Origin: Lonicera japonica
Taxonomy: Eukaryota > Streptophyta > Magnoliopsida > Dipsacales > Caprifoliaceae
NCBI GenBank assembly: GCA_021464415.1
Contig: CM038467.1
Span: forward strand, 16,385,411 to 16,449,410
Length of the DNA: 64,000 nt
Direction of reading: 5' to 3'
Shown here: positions 36,505 to 47,096 of the stretch, one piece after another
Position numbering within the stretch: the stretch's first letter is position 1
Layout: the number at the start of each line of letters is the position of its first letter
Position numbers and translations under genes: made by a program
The notes under the pieces: generated by a model
Databases searched by the model: none
Told to the model about the DNA's origin: nothing
Seen by the model: the letters and a program-made list of their open reading frames with translations, nothing else

Positions 36505-36709
36505 GAGTTCACATATTAACTTATAATTCCATGTCAATTCACGTTGTGTTATTGTATAATTTTGTCAGGTTTAGTGTCTATCATTACATTCTACTTGCAA
36601 ACTTTATAAACATAACCAGTTTGACAAGTTAAATAGATGCAACTCAAGTTCTTCTTAAGGTTTTTCCATTAATTTTCCAAGTAAGACATGAGATTAAATT
36701 GATTAATAT

Positions 36710-37376
36710 TAGGCCTAGCAATGGGTCGTGTTGAAGTCGTGTCGGGTGAAAAGTGCCTTCACCCATACATGACCCGTTTAATAAACGAGTGAAAAATTTA
36801 AATTCATTTACGAATTGTTTAATTAACAAATGACACGACTTGATTTGTTTTAACCTGTTTAAGATAAACAATTCGATTTGGGTTGCATATGAACAATATT
36901 TAGTGACCCGCTAATAATTTAATTAAATAATTAACCGTTAAAATTCACATACTTAATAATTTATTTATATGCAACAACAATAACTAAAAATAACTAAAAA
37001 ACCATCGTACATAGTAATTGTGTCGGTACTTGAAAATTTGAAAAGTGAAAAATTTGGAGGGCGCATGAAATCAATGCGGAGAAAATGAAAGGCCATGATG
37101 GAAGGCAAATGATCTAATACAACATTTATTTTTTTAAAAAAGTTTTAGGTAAAAATATGTTTATCATAAATGGGTTATATAGTTTATACAATCTGAAATG
37201 TATTCTTATCGGGTTAAACGGGTGTTATTCGGGTCTCACAAATTTACACAAAATTGACTCGTTAAATAAACGGGTTTAATGGGTTAACTCGATTATGACC
37301 AGCACTCATTAACAGTTCATCTAAATCCAGTAAATTTTGTGCCGATTTTATGTCTTGTTATAAATCGCTAGGCCTA
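36710..37376. mobile_element. hAT-like MITE (667 bp)
   Basis: Begins TAGGCCTAGCAATGGGTCG and ends CGCTAGGCCTA. The terminal TAGGCCTAGC is inverted, and a perfect 8-bp duplication ATTAATAT flanks it (36702-36709 and 37377-37384). GACCCG/CGGGT motifs recur near both ends. Confidence 0.88.
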
Positions 37377-37384
37377 ATTAATAT

Positions 37385-37810
37385 TTTGAATTTTACTTAG
37401 AGGTACCGCTTAAACAAGTTAATTATATTATGCTAGGTGTTTCGTGGGGGTTTTTACACCTTAAGGTTTATATCCTTCAGCAATTTGTAGTGGCGGCTGA
37501 TCAATTTGTATAATTTTCATTTAGCCTTAAAAGTTTTAGCTTATGCTATCAATTTTGCTTTTCAATACCATTTTTAAAATCTCTGATGAGAAAAGAAAAA
37601 AGGAAACAAAAGCTTTGGCTTGATGTTTTCTATTTTATCCTTGTGATGTTTTTCTAAATTGGTCCTTAACTAGACAGTCTGACTGTGCTTTAAGAATTTC
37701 CGTTGTCAAATTTTATAAAGTAATAAAAAGTAAAAATTATAGTTCTTTTGAACCAGGTAAAATCTTAAGCAAAGGGGAAGGGTTTCTGTAATAGTGAACA
37801 ATGGTTTTTA
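37385..37810. other. Intergenic, upstream of the U5 snRNA gene
   Basis: No gene recognised. Confidence 0.4.
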
Positions 37811-37821
37811 GTCCCACATCG
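37811..37821 (+). promoter_or_regulatory. Plant snRNA upstream sequence element of U5
   Basis: GTCCCACATCG is an exact match to the plant snRNA element RTCCCACATCG. No good TATA box follows; at the Pol II distance (33 bases) the sequence is TACAAGAC. Confidence 0.85.
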
Positions 37822-37888
37822 GCCAACGCACATAAGAGCGCAGAATGCAGCCACTACAAGACGGAACAAGAGAAAACAGAAATAAACC

Positions 37889-38013
37889 ACGCAGCCGCGC
37901 GGTGAACGCAGAGCGAACTATTCTTTCGCCTTTTACTAAAGAATACCGTGTGTTCGCCGCAAATAGCGGCATACGCCAATTTTTGGAGGGCCTCATCCTT
38001 TTCGGGATGGGCA
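37889..38013 (+). ncRNA. U5 spliceosomal snRNA gene
   Basis: U5 aligns exon ends through its invariant loop 1. Here loop 1 CGCCTTTTACT (37928-37938) sits on a stem where GCGAAC-TATTCTTT pairs with AAAGAATA...GTTCGC. A small GCCGC/GCGGC hairpin, an Sm site AATTTTTGG and a 3' hairpin around CATCC/GGATG follow in the right order. Downstream, CAATCCTAGCTGAAA resembles the plant 3'-end signal CA(N)3-10AGTNNAA. The upstream element is perfect, but the TATA box is poor, so expression level is unsure. The 5' end is estimated from promoter spacing. Confidence 0.88.
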
Positions 38014-38147
38014 CCTTACAATCCTAGCTGAAATTTTGTTCCAGAATTTGTTAATGTTATGGAGTTACTTACGTTGATTAATCGACTTGCAATGAGAAAT
38101 AGCCGGCCATATTAGCGTTTGACCTCTCCCCCATAATTTGGAGATAA

Positions 38148-38546
38148 GGCCATCTTCAATGATGTTTTTTATTTTTGCATTTCTATCCTATGTGTCAATA
38201 TTATTTTATTATATTTTAATATTTATTGGTAATATATTTATATTGGTGTAGAAGGATAGAAAATATGGTTTCTAATGGTGATTTCTATTGTTCAATTTCT
38301 TCTTCACTTTGTCCCATGAAGAGAGAGAATTAGTGGGAGCATAACAACCAATGAAAATTTGCCATATCACATAGAGAATTTCTATCACCATTTCTACATG
38401 TAGAAATGGTGATAGAAATTCCCAATCCCAATAGACATCCACCTAGGATAGAAATAGAGATAGAAATGCCCATTGGAGAATTTTTTTTCTATTATTCATT
38501 TCTATCATAGAAATTTGCTTGGGTAGAAACACCATTGGAGATGGCC
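38148..38546. mobile_element. PIF/Harbinger-like MITE (399 bp)
   Basis: Starts GGCCATCTTCAATGATG and ends CATTGGAGATGGCC, inverted repeats flanked by TAA (38145-38147 and 38547-38549). It contains a perfect 46-bp palindrome. Related in its ends to the element at 16079. Confidence 0.85.
38376..38421. repeat. Perfect 46-bp palindrome
   Basis: The arm GAATTTCTATCACCATTTCT is followed by its exact reverse complement, centred on ACATGT at 38396-38401. It can form a hairpin with almost no loop. It lies inside the MITE 38148-38546. Confidence 0.92.
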
Positions 38547-38549
38547 TAA

Positions 38550-39020
38550 GAACAAGATGTATAGTTATACTTAACGCAAAGTAGCCTTGGCCATCCAAAA
38601 TAGGCCATTGCAACCGTCTCAGCAGTACATTCTAGGCAAATTAACCTGTACTCCTGTACAGCATTAAAAAGGCCATACCTCAAGTTTTATCAAGCAAGCA
38701 AAGTAGTTCCTTTGATTGTAATTTTTAAGACCAAATAATATAAATCATAGTTAACCTTGTGGGTTGTGAAGAACTTGGTAAAATTTTCCATAGTGTCACT
38801 AAAGTTACTGGTATGCGTGTAAAGTAATCAGTAAATTTGGTTTCCTAACACTGAGTTTATCCTTTAACTAGATGGATGATGATTACCATCACTTTGTCAA
38901 AAGTATTGGATTCTTGTTTTTAAACGAGTATGCTCTGGTAATTTAACAACGTTGTGGCGTACAAGACTTAAAAATTGAATCAAATAGAATAATAATGTTT
39001 GGTAAAGCAAGGCTTATGTA
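38550..39020. other. Intergenic, upstream of the U4 gene
   Basis: No gene recognised. Confidence 0.4.
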
Positions 39021-39031
39021 GTCCCACATCG
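39021..39031 (+). promoter_or_regulatory. Plant snRNA upstream sequence element of U4
   Basis: GTCCCACATCG, an exact match. It is followed after 33 bases by the TATA box, the spacing that selects RNA polymerase II rather than III in plants. Confidence 0.92.
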
Positions 39032-39064
39032 AACATTGTTGACAGATATGTCAGATTACTGGAG

Positions 39065-39071
39065 TATAAAA
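39065..39071 (+). promoter_or_regulatory. TATA box of the U4 gene
   Basis: TATAAAA begins 33 bases before the predicted U4 start at 39098. Confidence 0.88.
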
Positions 39072-39097
39072 ACTGTGAGCTGTGGTCAGAGACATGT

Positions 39098-39240
39098 ATC
39101 TTTGCGCTTGGGGCAATGACGCAGCTAGTGAGGTACTAACCGAGGCGCGTCAATTGCTGGTTGAAAACTATTTCCAAACCTCCTCCTTGGCCTTGGTTCT
39201 GCCTTGGCCATCGAGAATTTCTGGAAGGGCTCCCTCTAAC
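39098..39240 (+). ncRNA. U4 spliceosomal snRNA gene, probably functional
   Basis: U4 chaperones U6 in the tri-snRNP. The sequence starts ATCTTTGCGCTTGGGGCAAT (pairs with U6 as stem II), then has the 5' stem-loop with its kink-turn flanks GTGAGG...CCGAGGCGCG (binding site for the 15.5K/Snu13 protein), the TTGCTGGTTGAAAACTATTTCC core, an Sm site AATTTCTGG and a terminal AGGG-CT-CCCT hairpin (39226-39235). A canonical upstream element and TATA box lie at Pol II spacing. It is the best preserved of three U4 copies here. The 3' end is approximate. Confidence 0.93.
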
Positions 39241-40581
39241 CCAGGGTAAAGCCCTGCTTAACGAGTCTAATTTTATCGCCTCAGTTAGGGATTTTGTTCA
39301 ATTCAGCTTGAATCATTCAACCAAATCAGAATTTCCTTTATTATGTGCGCATAGGTTTTATTCCCAGTCTCTCACTGAACCCATATTGATTAGGCAAGGC
39401 AAGCAGTACACTTGCTATATAAACAAGCACCCCAATTTTTGGAGTAACTTTTCAAATTTTGTCCAATATTATTTCTTTTAAAAAGTGATAATTGGCTAGG
39501 CTCGTTATGAGTTTAGTCTAAATTTTTAATCTTATTTTCTATGTAGTGATAATGATAATTCACAAACAGACATAGCAGGTTAACATTGCAAGAATATGTT
39601 ATTCAAGAATGTTAAAAGTGGAACTCTAAAAAACATCTTTATTCTTGCAGTCAATTTAAATACAAAACATCCTCAATCTTTGAAAGTGAAGATTGATTAA
39701 AAAAAACCCATTGAAAGCTTTGAAAAATCCCTTCCCACTTAGCACCGGAGAACTTCAACTTCACTGGTGGACAGAATGGGAGGGGGGTTTTGGTGTTTCG
39801 GGGGGTGGTTTAGGATTTTGTGATTTGGAGGCACTGAAAACGTTTAAGGGGATGTAGGACTTGTTTGTTTACTAATTGATGTTTCCGTCAAAACCTACAG
39901 AAATTAACATGAGATGAGTTGAACGTTTAAAGCGGCTGCAATTAAAATCTCCCTTGCACATAGTAGTCTACTGAGACCTGATCGCCTGGTATTAGATTGT
40001 GGAAATTTTTACTTGTAATGACCTACCATTAATTGGTAAGGTTTACAAATTCCTCCATGTTTATCAAGGCAAGGATTATGATATGATACAAGGAAGAACG
40101 TGGCGTATTTGTAAAACAATATCATAAAAACTGGTAATTAAGTTAAATTCTAAGTCCTTTAAAGGAGTTTATTATCAAACTTTCCCTCGTCTTTGGGTGG
40201 TGGGGGTCTGTTGAAAAGTAGAACATGGTGTACAGACTACAGTTATGTAAACCAAAAATGGAGAAGTGGTGCAAGCATATGCAGAAAATACAAATGCTCC
40301 CCCAAAACTGACACGGAAACACGCTACCGTCCATACCCTTCTTCCGATTTGGTATAGTGAATAGTCTTTTGACTCAAAACATTTTTATTTTTAAAACTGC
40401 AAAGAAAGCTGAATAGGTCTTCAATGTTGTTAGGAACAGGTCTTTTCCTGCAAATAAAGCTGCAAAGATCATGTGATCAATTGAGGTTATCACAACGAAT
40501 ATATGCACTGCTGTATTCCCACATCAGGTATATAGAGGTACAATGCTAAGAAGTCTTGATCAAAAATTCACAGGGGTATTC
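39241..40581. other. Intergenic between U4 copies
   Basis: No gene recognised. At about 40517-40527 a decayed snRNA upstream element (TCCCACATCAG) precedes the U4 pseudogene, and no good TATA follows. Confidence 0.5.
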
Positions 40582-41310
40582 ATCTTTGTGCTTGGGGCAA
40601 TGATGCAGCTAGTCAGCAGTACTAACTGAGGCGCGTTAATTGTTGGTAGAAAAACCCCTCCTTGCCCTTGGTTCTGCCTTGGTGTCACGGGGTGCCTTCC
40701 AACAGCACTCGTGACCGACATCCAACAGCACTCGTGACCGACTCCGACAACACTTCATCAGCACCGTGCTTGCGCCCGAGCGCCGCACGGCCCATCAGGC
40801 GATCCAGCGTCATCTAGTTTTATTATGTTTAGGCTTCTCATATGTAAATATTGTTTCCATGTAATTAGATCTAGGAATTTCCTTTGTAATTGTATTTCAT
40901 TTCCTTTGTAATCGTTTTCTTGTAACTTGTAAGACCCAACGTGCACTGCTACCACTCTGGTATTTTCATTAAGTGGTTATATTTGGGGATAAGACTATCT
41001 GCCTCACACCCGAGTTGCCTACCAGTGCACGTTGTTTAGCACTTGCTTTCAAGCTCTTACTTTCTTTCGAACTGTAATAGCTTTCCATGTAATCTAATTT
41101 TCTTGCAATGAAGTAATCTCAATTTGTGCTCACGCTCTCTTTCAAATTACTGTTGTTGCATGTTGTTCATCGATTGTTAATAAAATTCGATCACATTCAA
41201 CCGTGCTATCGGTTAGCACGGTCGTTCACGCAGCCTCCTTTGTGCCATCAAAGGACGCCCCGTGACACTTGGCCATTGGCCATCAAGAATTCCTGCAAAG
41301 GCCCCCTGTC
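40582..41310 (+). pseudogene. U4 snRNA pseudogene split by a solo LTR
   Basis: The 5' part (40582-40682) reads ATCTTTGTGCTTGGGGCAAT and keeps GAGGCGCG, but the kink-turn region and the core have substitutions and small deletions. A solo LTR then interrupts it. The 3' part (41268-41310) resumes with GGCCATCAAGAATTCCTG, in which the Sm site is damaged. Beyond it, the 3' flank motif CTCTAACCCAGGGTAAAG occurs twice (about 41324 and 41353). Confidence 0.9.
40683..41267 (+). mobile_element. Solo LTR of the 4155 Gypsy family
   Basis: 585 bp, TGTCAC...GTGACA, clearly homologous to the 610-bp LTRs but with scattered substitutions and a rearranged GC-rich block near its 5' end. A perfect 5-bp duplication CTTGG flanks it (40678-40682 and 41268-41272). 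This is the product of recombination between the LTRs of a full element. Confidence 0.95.
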
Positions 41311-41479
41311 CTTAAATGTCTCTAACCCAGGGTAAAGCTGCAAAGGTCCCCTCTAACCCAGGGTAAAGCCCTACAATTCTTTGGTCCTTACAAACGTTTC
41401 TTTTGCATGTGAATCACAAAAATACAAGAACATTTGCTCTTAAACACTTTTTAGTTTTTAGGTAATGTTTGGCACATCT

Positions 41480-41795
41480 GAAACAATGCGTATTGGCAGT
41501 TACTTAAAATTCAATTAAGGTGCCTTGTCAATTCTTCATTTTAGTTTTTGGTACAAGCCTCGTTAGTACCCATGCTAATCACATGGTTGAACACAGTACC
41601 ATATTCACACTCCCTAGTCCCACTTAGAATCCAAGAAGCCGAAACAATGCGTATTGGCAGTTACTTAAAATTCAATTTAAGGTGCCTAATCAATTCTTCA
41701 TTTTAGTTTTTGGTACAAGCCTCATTATTACCCATGCTAATCACATGGTTGAACACAGTACCATATTCACACTCCCCTGTCCCACTTAGAATCTC
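41480..41795. repeat. Tandem duplication, about 160-bp unit
   Basis: GAAACAATGCGTATTGGCAG begins both copies (41480 and 41641). They match with few differences through ACACAGTACCATATTCACAC and CCCACTTAGAATC. Confidence 0.92.
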
Positions 41796-43641
41796 AGTCC
41801 AATTGTGCAGAGTCAATGTGAACACTTTGCTATAAATTCAGTTTTAGGGGTTTATATGTGGGGAACCAAGAAGCCGATTTGAATAATCAACCCCGATTTG
41901 AATAACCCATATCCAGTTTGAAGTGTATTATGTATCTCTGTAATACTTATGATGACATCTATTATCATTAAAGAAGTCGCTGCACTCACTTTTTCCGTAG
42001 TGCATTAAATACCCATTTGGAATGGTAAAAGTTTGAATCTCGTTAATTTATATTTCGAACTTCTTGACATAAATTATAAAAAACTTTTAGTATAAATTGA
42101 TCAATTTGGATTTTAAGAACGAACAAAAAGTCGAATTAAACGAATAGGAAATATTAAATGGTGTTCTTAAATGCATCCACAAAATCCGTCTTCCCAATCC
42201 TAGTGTGAGAATATTTTCTTCTCACCCCAGGAATTCTCTGAAAAAACTTTCAATTCACTCTACCAATTTTATTGAAACCAAACAAGGCCTCTCTCTAAAC
42301 AGGAAAACCGCAAAGCCCACCACTATGCCAATCAAGTCAACTTTATCACCACCATTGCTGGCCGGAATCCGGCAAAATACCCATTCCGACCAAAGTCCTA
42401 TGTTTTGTTGTCCCAAATACATAAATAAAATTAAATCCTTTTCTCTTTTGTTCCATAACAGCTTTTTATAGGGTTGTCTAAGTTCTTTGATTTAAAAATT
42501 CATCCTTTCCTTCTCTTTTGCTACCTTTCCTTGATCTTCTCTTGCCATGTTTTCATAGTTAATTCTCTTTTCCTTGTTTCTCCTCTTAGTTCCATTTTCC
42601 TTTCTCCTTCTTCATGCTTGCTCTATTTTTTAAGTTGCATTCTCTATCATGGCAACTAGTTCAGAAAATACAATTTCGCTGAACTTAAGATCATATTTAT
42701 CGCTTTATATATTCATTCAACAAATAATTACCAGAGGAATGTACGAAGCCAATTAAAAAAATTATCTAACCTAATCCAATCAAAGTGAAGATCAATGCAC
42801 CCCACATTCTTTCAAACACCAAACATAAGTAACAGAACATAATAACTAAATTAATTATTGCTTTCATCTCTAATTTCAACAAATTCATGTCAAATCTGAG
42901 GATGATGCTGTAATGATCACCAGGGATTTTAAAGAATTGAAACAACTTGTGTTTTGGCTTCGTTTAGGTTGCTCAATATTGTTTAATTTTATAATAAAAA
43001 TCCAAGAAAATAAAGTGAGACTGTCTATTTTCAGTTGAAATTATGAAGGTTAAACATGCATATAGAATTATTTTAAATTCCTGGCATTCAATGTGGATGC
43101 ATATTTATTTATCGTTTGTCTCTCTTTCGAGCAATCGGTGCAAACTGATAAAAAGTTGGGCAAGAGAGTTGATCAGAGAAGAGATTAGGGAGGTCGGCAG
43201 ATGAAGGGGTAAAATATATATCTAAGGACTTGTTTGGTTAGTATTATCCATATTTTTTCATAAATTTTGAAAAATTTGGTGGGGAATGTTTAAGTGGGTG
43301 TGAACAAGATTACCATATTAAAATAGGTTCGTTATTGAGATGTTGCAAAGTTGAGTTATACGATAGTGCACAAGTTTTGATTGCGATTACTTACATAATT
43401 TTTAAATTAATTCATCTCGCGACTTTTAATTCAAACAGAAGAAATAAAAAATTTAAGCTGATAAGATATATAGGTTGCCAGGTTGGTCATTGGTGACTGT
43501 CTACTTCAAGAAAGTTAGAAGTGGAAGCCCCACCATTGGAATTTATCCCTCCGAAAGAAAGCCCACAGCTTCATGTGTTCTGCACCAAATAGAAAAGAAA
43601 ATGGCCGCTTCCCCAAGCAAACTCCAACACGCATGTTGGTT
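41796..43641. other. Intergenic, nothing recognised
   Basis: Short open frames at 42205-42471 and 43475-43729 have no recognisable domain. No RNA gene seen. Confidence 0.4.
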
Positions 43642-43649
43642 GTTTCTGC

Positions 43650-44300
43650 TAGGGGTGTCCATCCGATCCGATCCGGTCATTTTAAACCATCCGCATCCGA
43701 TCCGATCCGATATCGGTTTTAGGTTTTAGCATCCAATCCAATCCAACGTACTTTAGAAATCCAATCCAATCCAATCCAATTAAATGTTGGATTGGATCGG
43801 TTTCCATCCGATCCGATTAGAAGTTTAAAATAAGATATATTATATTCTTGAAATTTTCAATTCTAATGTAAAACAAGTTAATATAATTCATTACAAATCA
43901 AGTTCAAGTGTTCAACCAAAGAGCTAACCAAATAGCTAAGTTAAAAAGTCTACTGCCTAACTAAAAATACATAATTAAACCAACTATAAATCATTATGTA
44001 CGTGATATGAAATATAAAATGATACAAAAATTTAATAATAATTTTTTAATTGAAAACCCTTATCTTATAAATATTACAAAGTGACCCCTTATCTTATGAA
44101 TATTACAAAGTGACAACTGTAATAATGGATTGGATTGGATCGGTTTCTAGAGTACATAAAACCGAAACCGATCCAATTTTTTCGGTTTTCAAATTTTGCA
44201 TCCGATCCAATCCAATCATCCATAAAATCCAGAAAAAATGGATTGGATTGGATTGGATTGGATCGGTTCCTCGGTTTGGATTGGATTTTGAACACCCCTA
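43650..44300. mobile_element. hAT-like MITE rich in GGATT repeats (651 bp)
   Basis: The terminal inverted repeat TAGGGGTGT...ACACCCCTA is flanked by a perfect 8-bp duplication GTTTCTGC (43642-43649 and 44301-44308). Both sub-terminal regions are built of short GGATT/GGATC units in opposite orientation (ATCCGATCCGATCC left, GATTGGATTGGATTGG right), so the ends can pair over a long distance. Confidence 0.92.
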
Positions 44301-44308
44301 GTTTCTGC

Positions 44309-46930
44309 TAAATTATATGCACACAAAGAATATTCTCAAGTCAGCTTATTTTAATTTTAATATATTGTGTTTGTGAGGTTTTATTTTGTTTTGAATTTGC
44401 TATATTTCTTATGTTTTTTTTCTCATTCACACGTGAATTATTAATGAAAACATTGGTTGATGTTGGTTTGACTCTATTTTATCTTTTTAGTTGGTATTTT
44501 GGTAAGGGTATTCGAGTGGTCTTGCTTCTCTGAAAGTACAAAAATGAACATAGAGTAGAGTTTGTGAGTCCGAAACATGGCTTTAATTTATATAACTCAG
44601 ATTTTGGTAAAGATCAAACCAAAAAATATTGAGTGCTACAGGTTGTCAAATTAATAGTTGGACACGCTAAATTTTAAAAAAAATACTATAAAAACATAAT
44701 TAACAATCATTGAAAAAAAATGAATGCGCATAAAATAATATGTAAAATTTGAATGGAAGATGTATAAGATGTAAACTAAATTATAATATATTTGGCATTG
44801 GTTAACACAAGTAAAATTAAATTGCATGATTAGTTTTGGTTAACACAAGTAAAATTAAATTGCATGATTAGTTTTTTCTTTGGTTGTGCATTTATTTTTG
44901 ATACATGTGTTGTAGGCACTAGTCACGTAAAATCTTGTGCCTTACAAAAGAACAAAAAAAGAAAAGAAAAATAAAGAATTTGTACTTAATAAAACTAGCA
45001 CGTATGATTGGACATAGTTAAGTTAGAAAAGAAAAGATATTTTCCCAATTCTACAATTATTTATTTTTCACACATCACAATTGCTATTCCATTCTTTTCA
45101 AAATTTAACACCAAATAAATTCGTGTACTCTATGTATCAAAACAAATTAGTGCTGATTTGTTTATTAATTATTTTTTTTCTTCTTAATTCGGTAATTCTT
45201 ATATTTCACGGTTGGACCACATAATTTGCGTGCTCCCAAAATAACTTATTTATATATTTCTGGTAATATCCACCTTGTCACCCGTAAGTTCATCACTTTA
45301 TCTTTACGTTATATAAAGGGTGATTTTAAATGCAAACACTTAATTAATCTTTTTACCCACTTAAAAAATTTAACTTGAATAATTGTAACCCAAAAGACCC
45401 TACCTAATTAAAATTTTATAAATTCACCCCAATCAAATCTTTTGGTCTCCTCGCTACCGACGCTGTTGTTTGTTAATGTTGAAACAAGAACGAATTTACC
45501 AAGTAACAATATGAAAACACCGGGTTGAGTCGTGGACTAAGTCGTTCTCTTTAAGACGTTTCGCAGCTTTGCTCGGTGTTTGTACTAGCAGTTCAAAATG
45601 GCCACGCCGTCCCCAGGATACAACAGCCCAGATTTTTCTCTGTCTCGATTTTCTTAGCACGGAGGGAAATCAGAATTCTGACTCCCTTTGTAAGTCGGCT
45701 GGAATCGGTAAACTATTCTTGTCGGAGGCAAAAAATCTTTTTGAAGGAATATTTTTTCGGAGAATGTATTCGATAACAGTGGAGGATTTTTTTTTTGCGT
45801 ATAATTTCTCAAAAGAGACAAATTATTTTTAAAGAAAAATTATTTCACACCGTTGCGTTGAGGGAGAGAAAGACGGAACCGTGAGAAGATGGGAGTTATC
45901 TATAACCAACATGCAAGACTGAGTCAACATCGTTTCAAAATTTCGAAATACAAAAAGAAATAATTTTATTACTTTTAATAAAAATTTTCAAAAGTAAAAA
46001 GATAATATTTGACCCAAACTAAGCTTGTAGCCCAGTTCGGTTTTGGTGCACGTGTGGTGAACTACAATAATCCAAGTCATCACCCAATAATACAAAATTC
46101 TAATGCCAAATGACTAAAATCCTTAAGCAAATTCTCTCTTATAGAAACCCATGAAAGTTTTTATATCCCTCCTATGTAGGACTTAAGAAAATTAATAGTG
46201 TACACTTGGTGCTAGCTTTGGTTTTTTTCTTCTTCCAGTTTTTTCAAAATACACAAAACTTTAACAGTTTTTTAGTCTTTACCCTCTATTTTTCACTCTC
46301 ATTCTCGTTTCAGAATTAGTATGAATTGGCCATTTAATTAAGCACAAAGTTCTAGTAATCTTGAATTTGAACGTCAATATGGTTTTAGATCTCAAGGTTT
46401 AAAACATGAACTGTGATTATTTTATTTTATTCTTCTTTCTCCCTTCAATTATACGTAGCACGTCCCAAATTAAAATTTTAAACTTTTAATGGTGTTATTA
46501 ATACATTAATTTTATGAGTTCGAATATGGTACAAACGGTTCGTATAGAACGGTCATTTTGCAATTAATTTTTATCACTAAAATATTGATAAATGTTTTTA
46601 GTTACTTTTTTTTTTTGGTGTAAAATAAATGTTTTTAGTTACAAAAATTCATTATTAAAGTTGCAGTCCGTATACGGACGCACGGTTTGCACTATATTTT
46701 TATAATAAATTTTACATTGACAAATAAATCGTAAACTTATCCATTGATTAAGTTAAAATCGATGTTTTAGAAATTATTAAAGTCAAAGCGAGTCTATAAA
46801 TGTGAGAAAATTAGTTTGTAAACTTACTTATAGTGCAATCAAAGGTGAAAATTGTTCTTCCTAATAGCAACAGGTGCCATAACTCTATCTATCAACGTAT
46901 ATGTGTGTGTGTGTTTTGTTCATAGAAGAC
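44309..46930. other. Intergenic, upstream of GGR
   Basis: A perfect 38-bp tandem duplication (44800-44837 and 44838-44875, starting GGTTAACACAAGTAAAATTA) is the only clear structure. The 87-codon frame at 45569-45832 (start MLGVCTSSSKWPRR) is unlike anything I recognise. Confidence 0.45.
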
Positions 46931-46931
46931 A

Positions 46932-46955
46932 TATATAAAATCGCCCTATATAAAA
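46932..46955 (+). promoter_or_regulatory. Two TATA boxes upstream of GGR
   Basis: TATATAAAA occurs at 46932-46940 and again at 46947-46955, about 140-165 bases before the start codon. Either could place transcription start near 46970-46990. Confidence 0.5.
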
Positions 46956-47096
46956 TCCCCCCCACCCACCAGTTCCCGAATTACCACTAACGGAAGAGAA
47001 ACCTCCATTTCCCTTTCCCCCTGGAGAAATTAAAAAGGGATACAAATATACAAATACGTATAGAGAGAGAAAGTAACTTAGAAAAACAGTTCAACA

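Noticed and set aside
37808..38027. Open frames on both strands
   Set aside because: They cover the U5 snRNA gene.
39161..39481. 106-codon open frame
   Set aside because: Overlaps the U4 snRNA gene and its 3' flank; no protein domain.
45569..45832. 87-codon frame upstream of GGR
   Set aside because: No family resemblance and no splice or start context supporting a gene.
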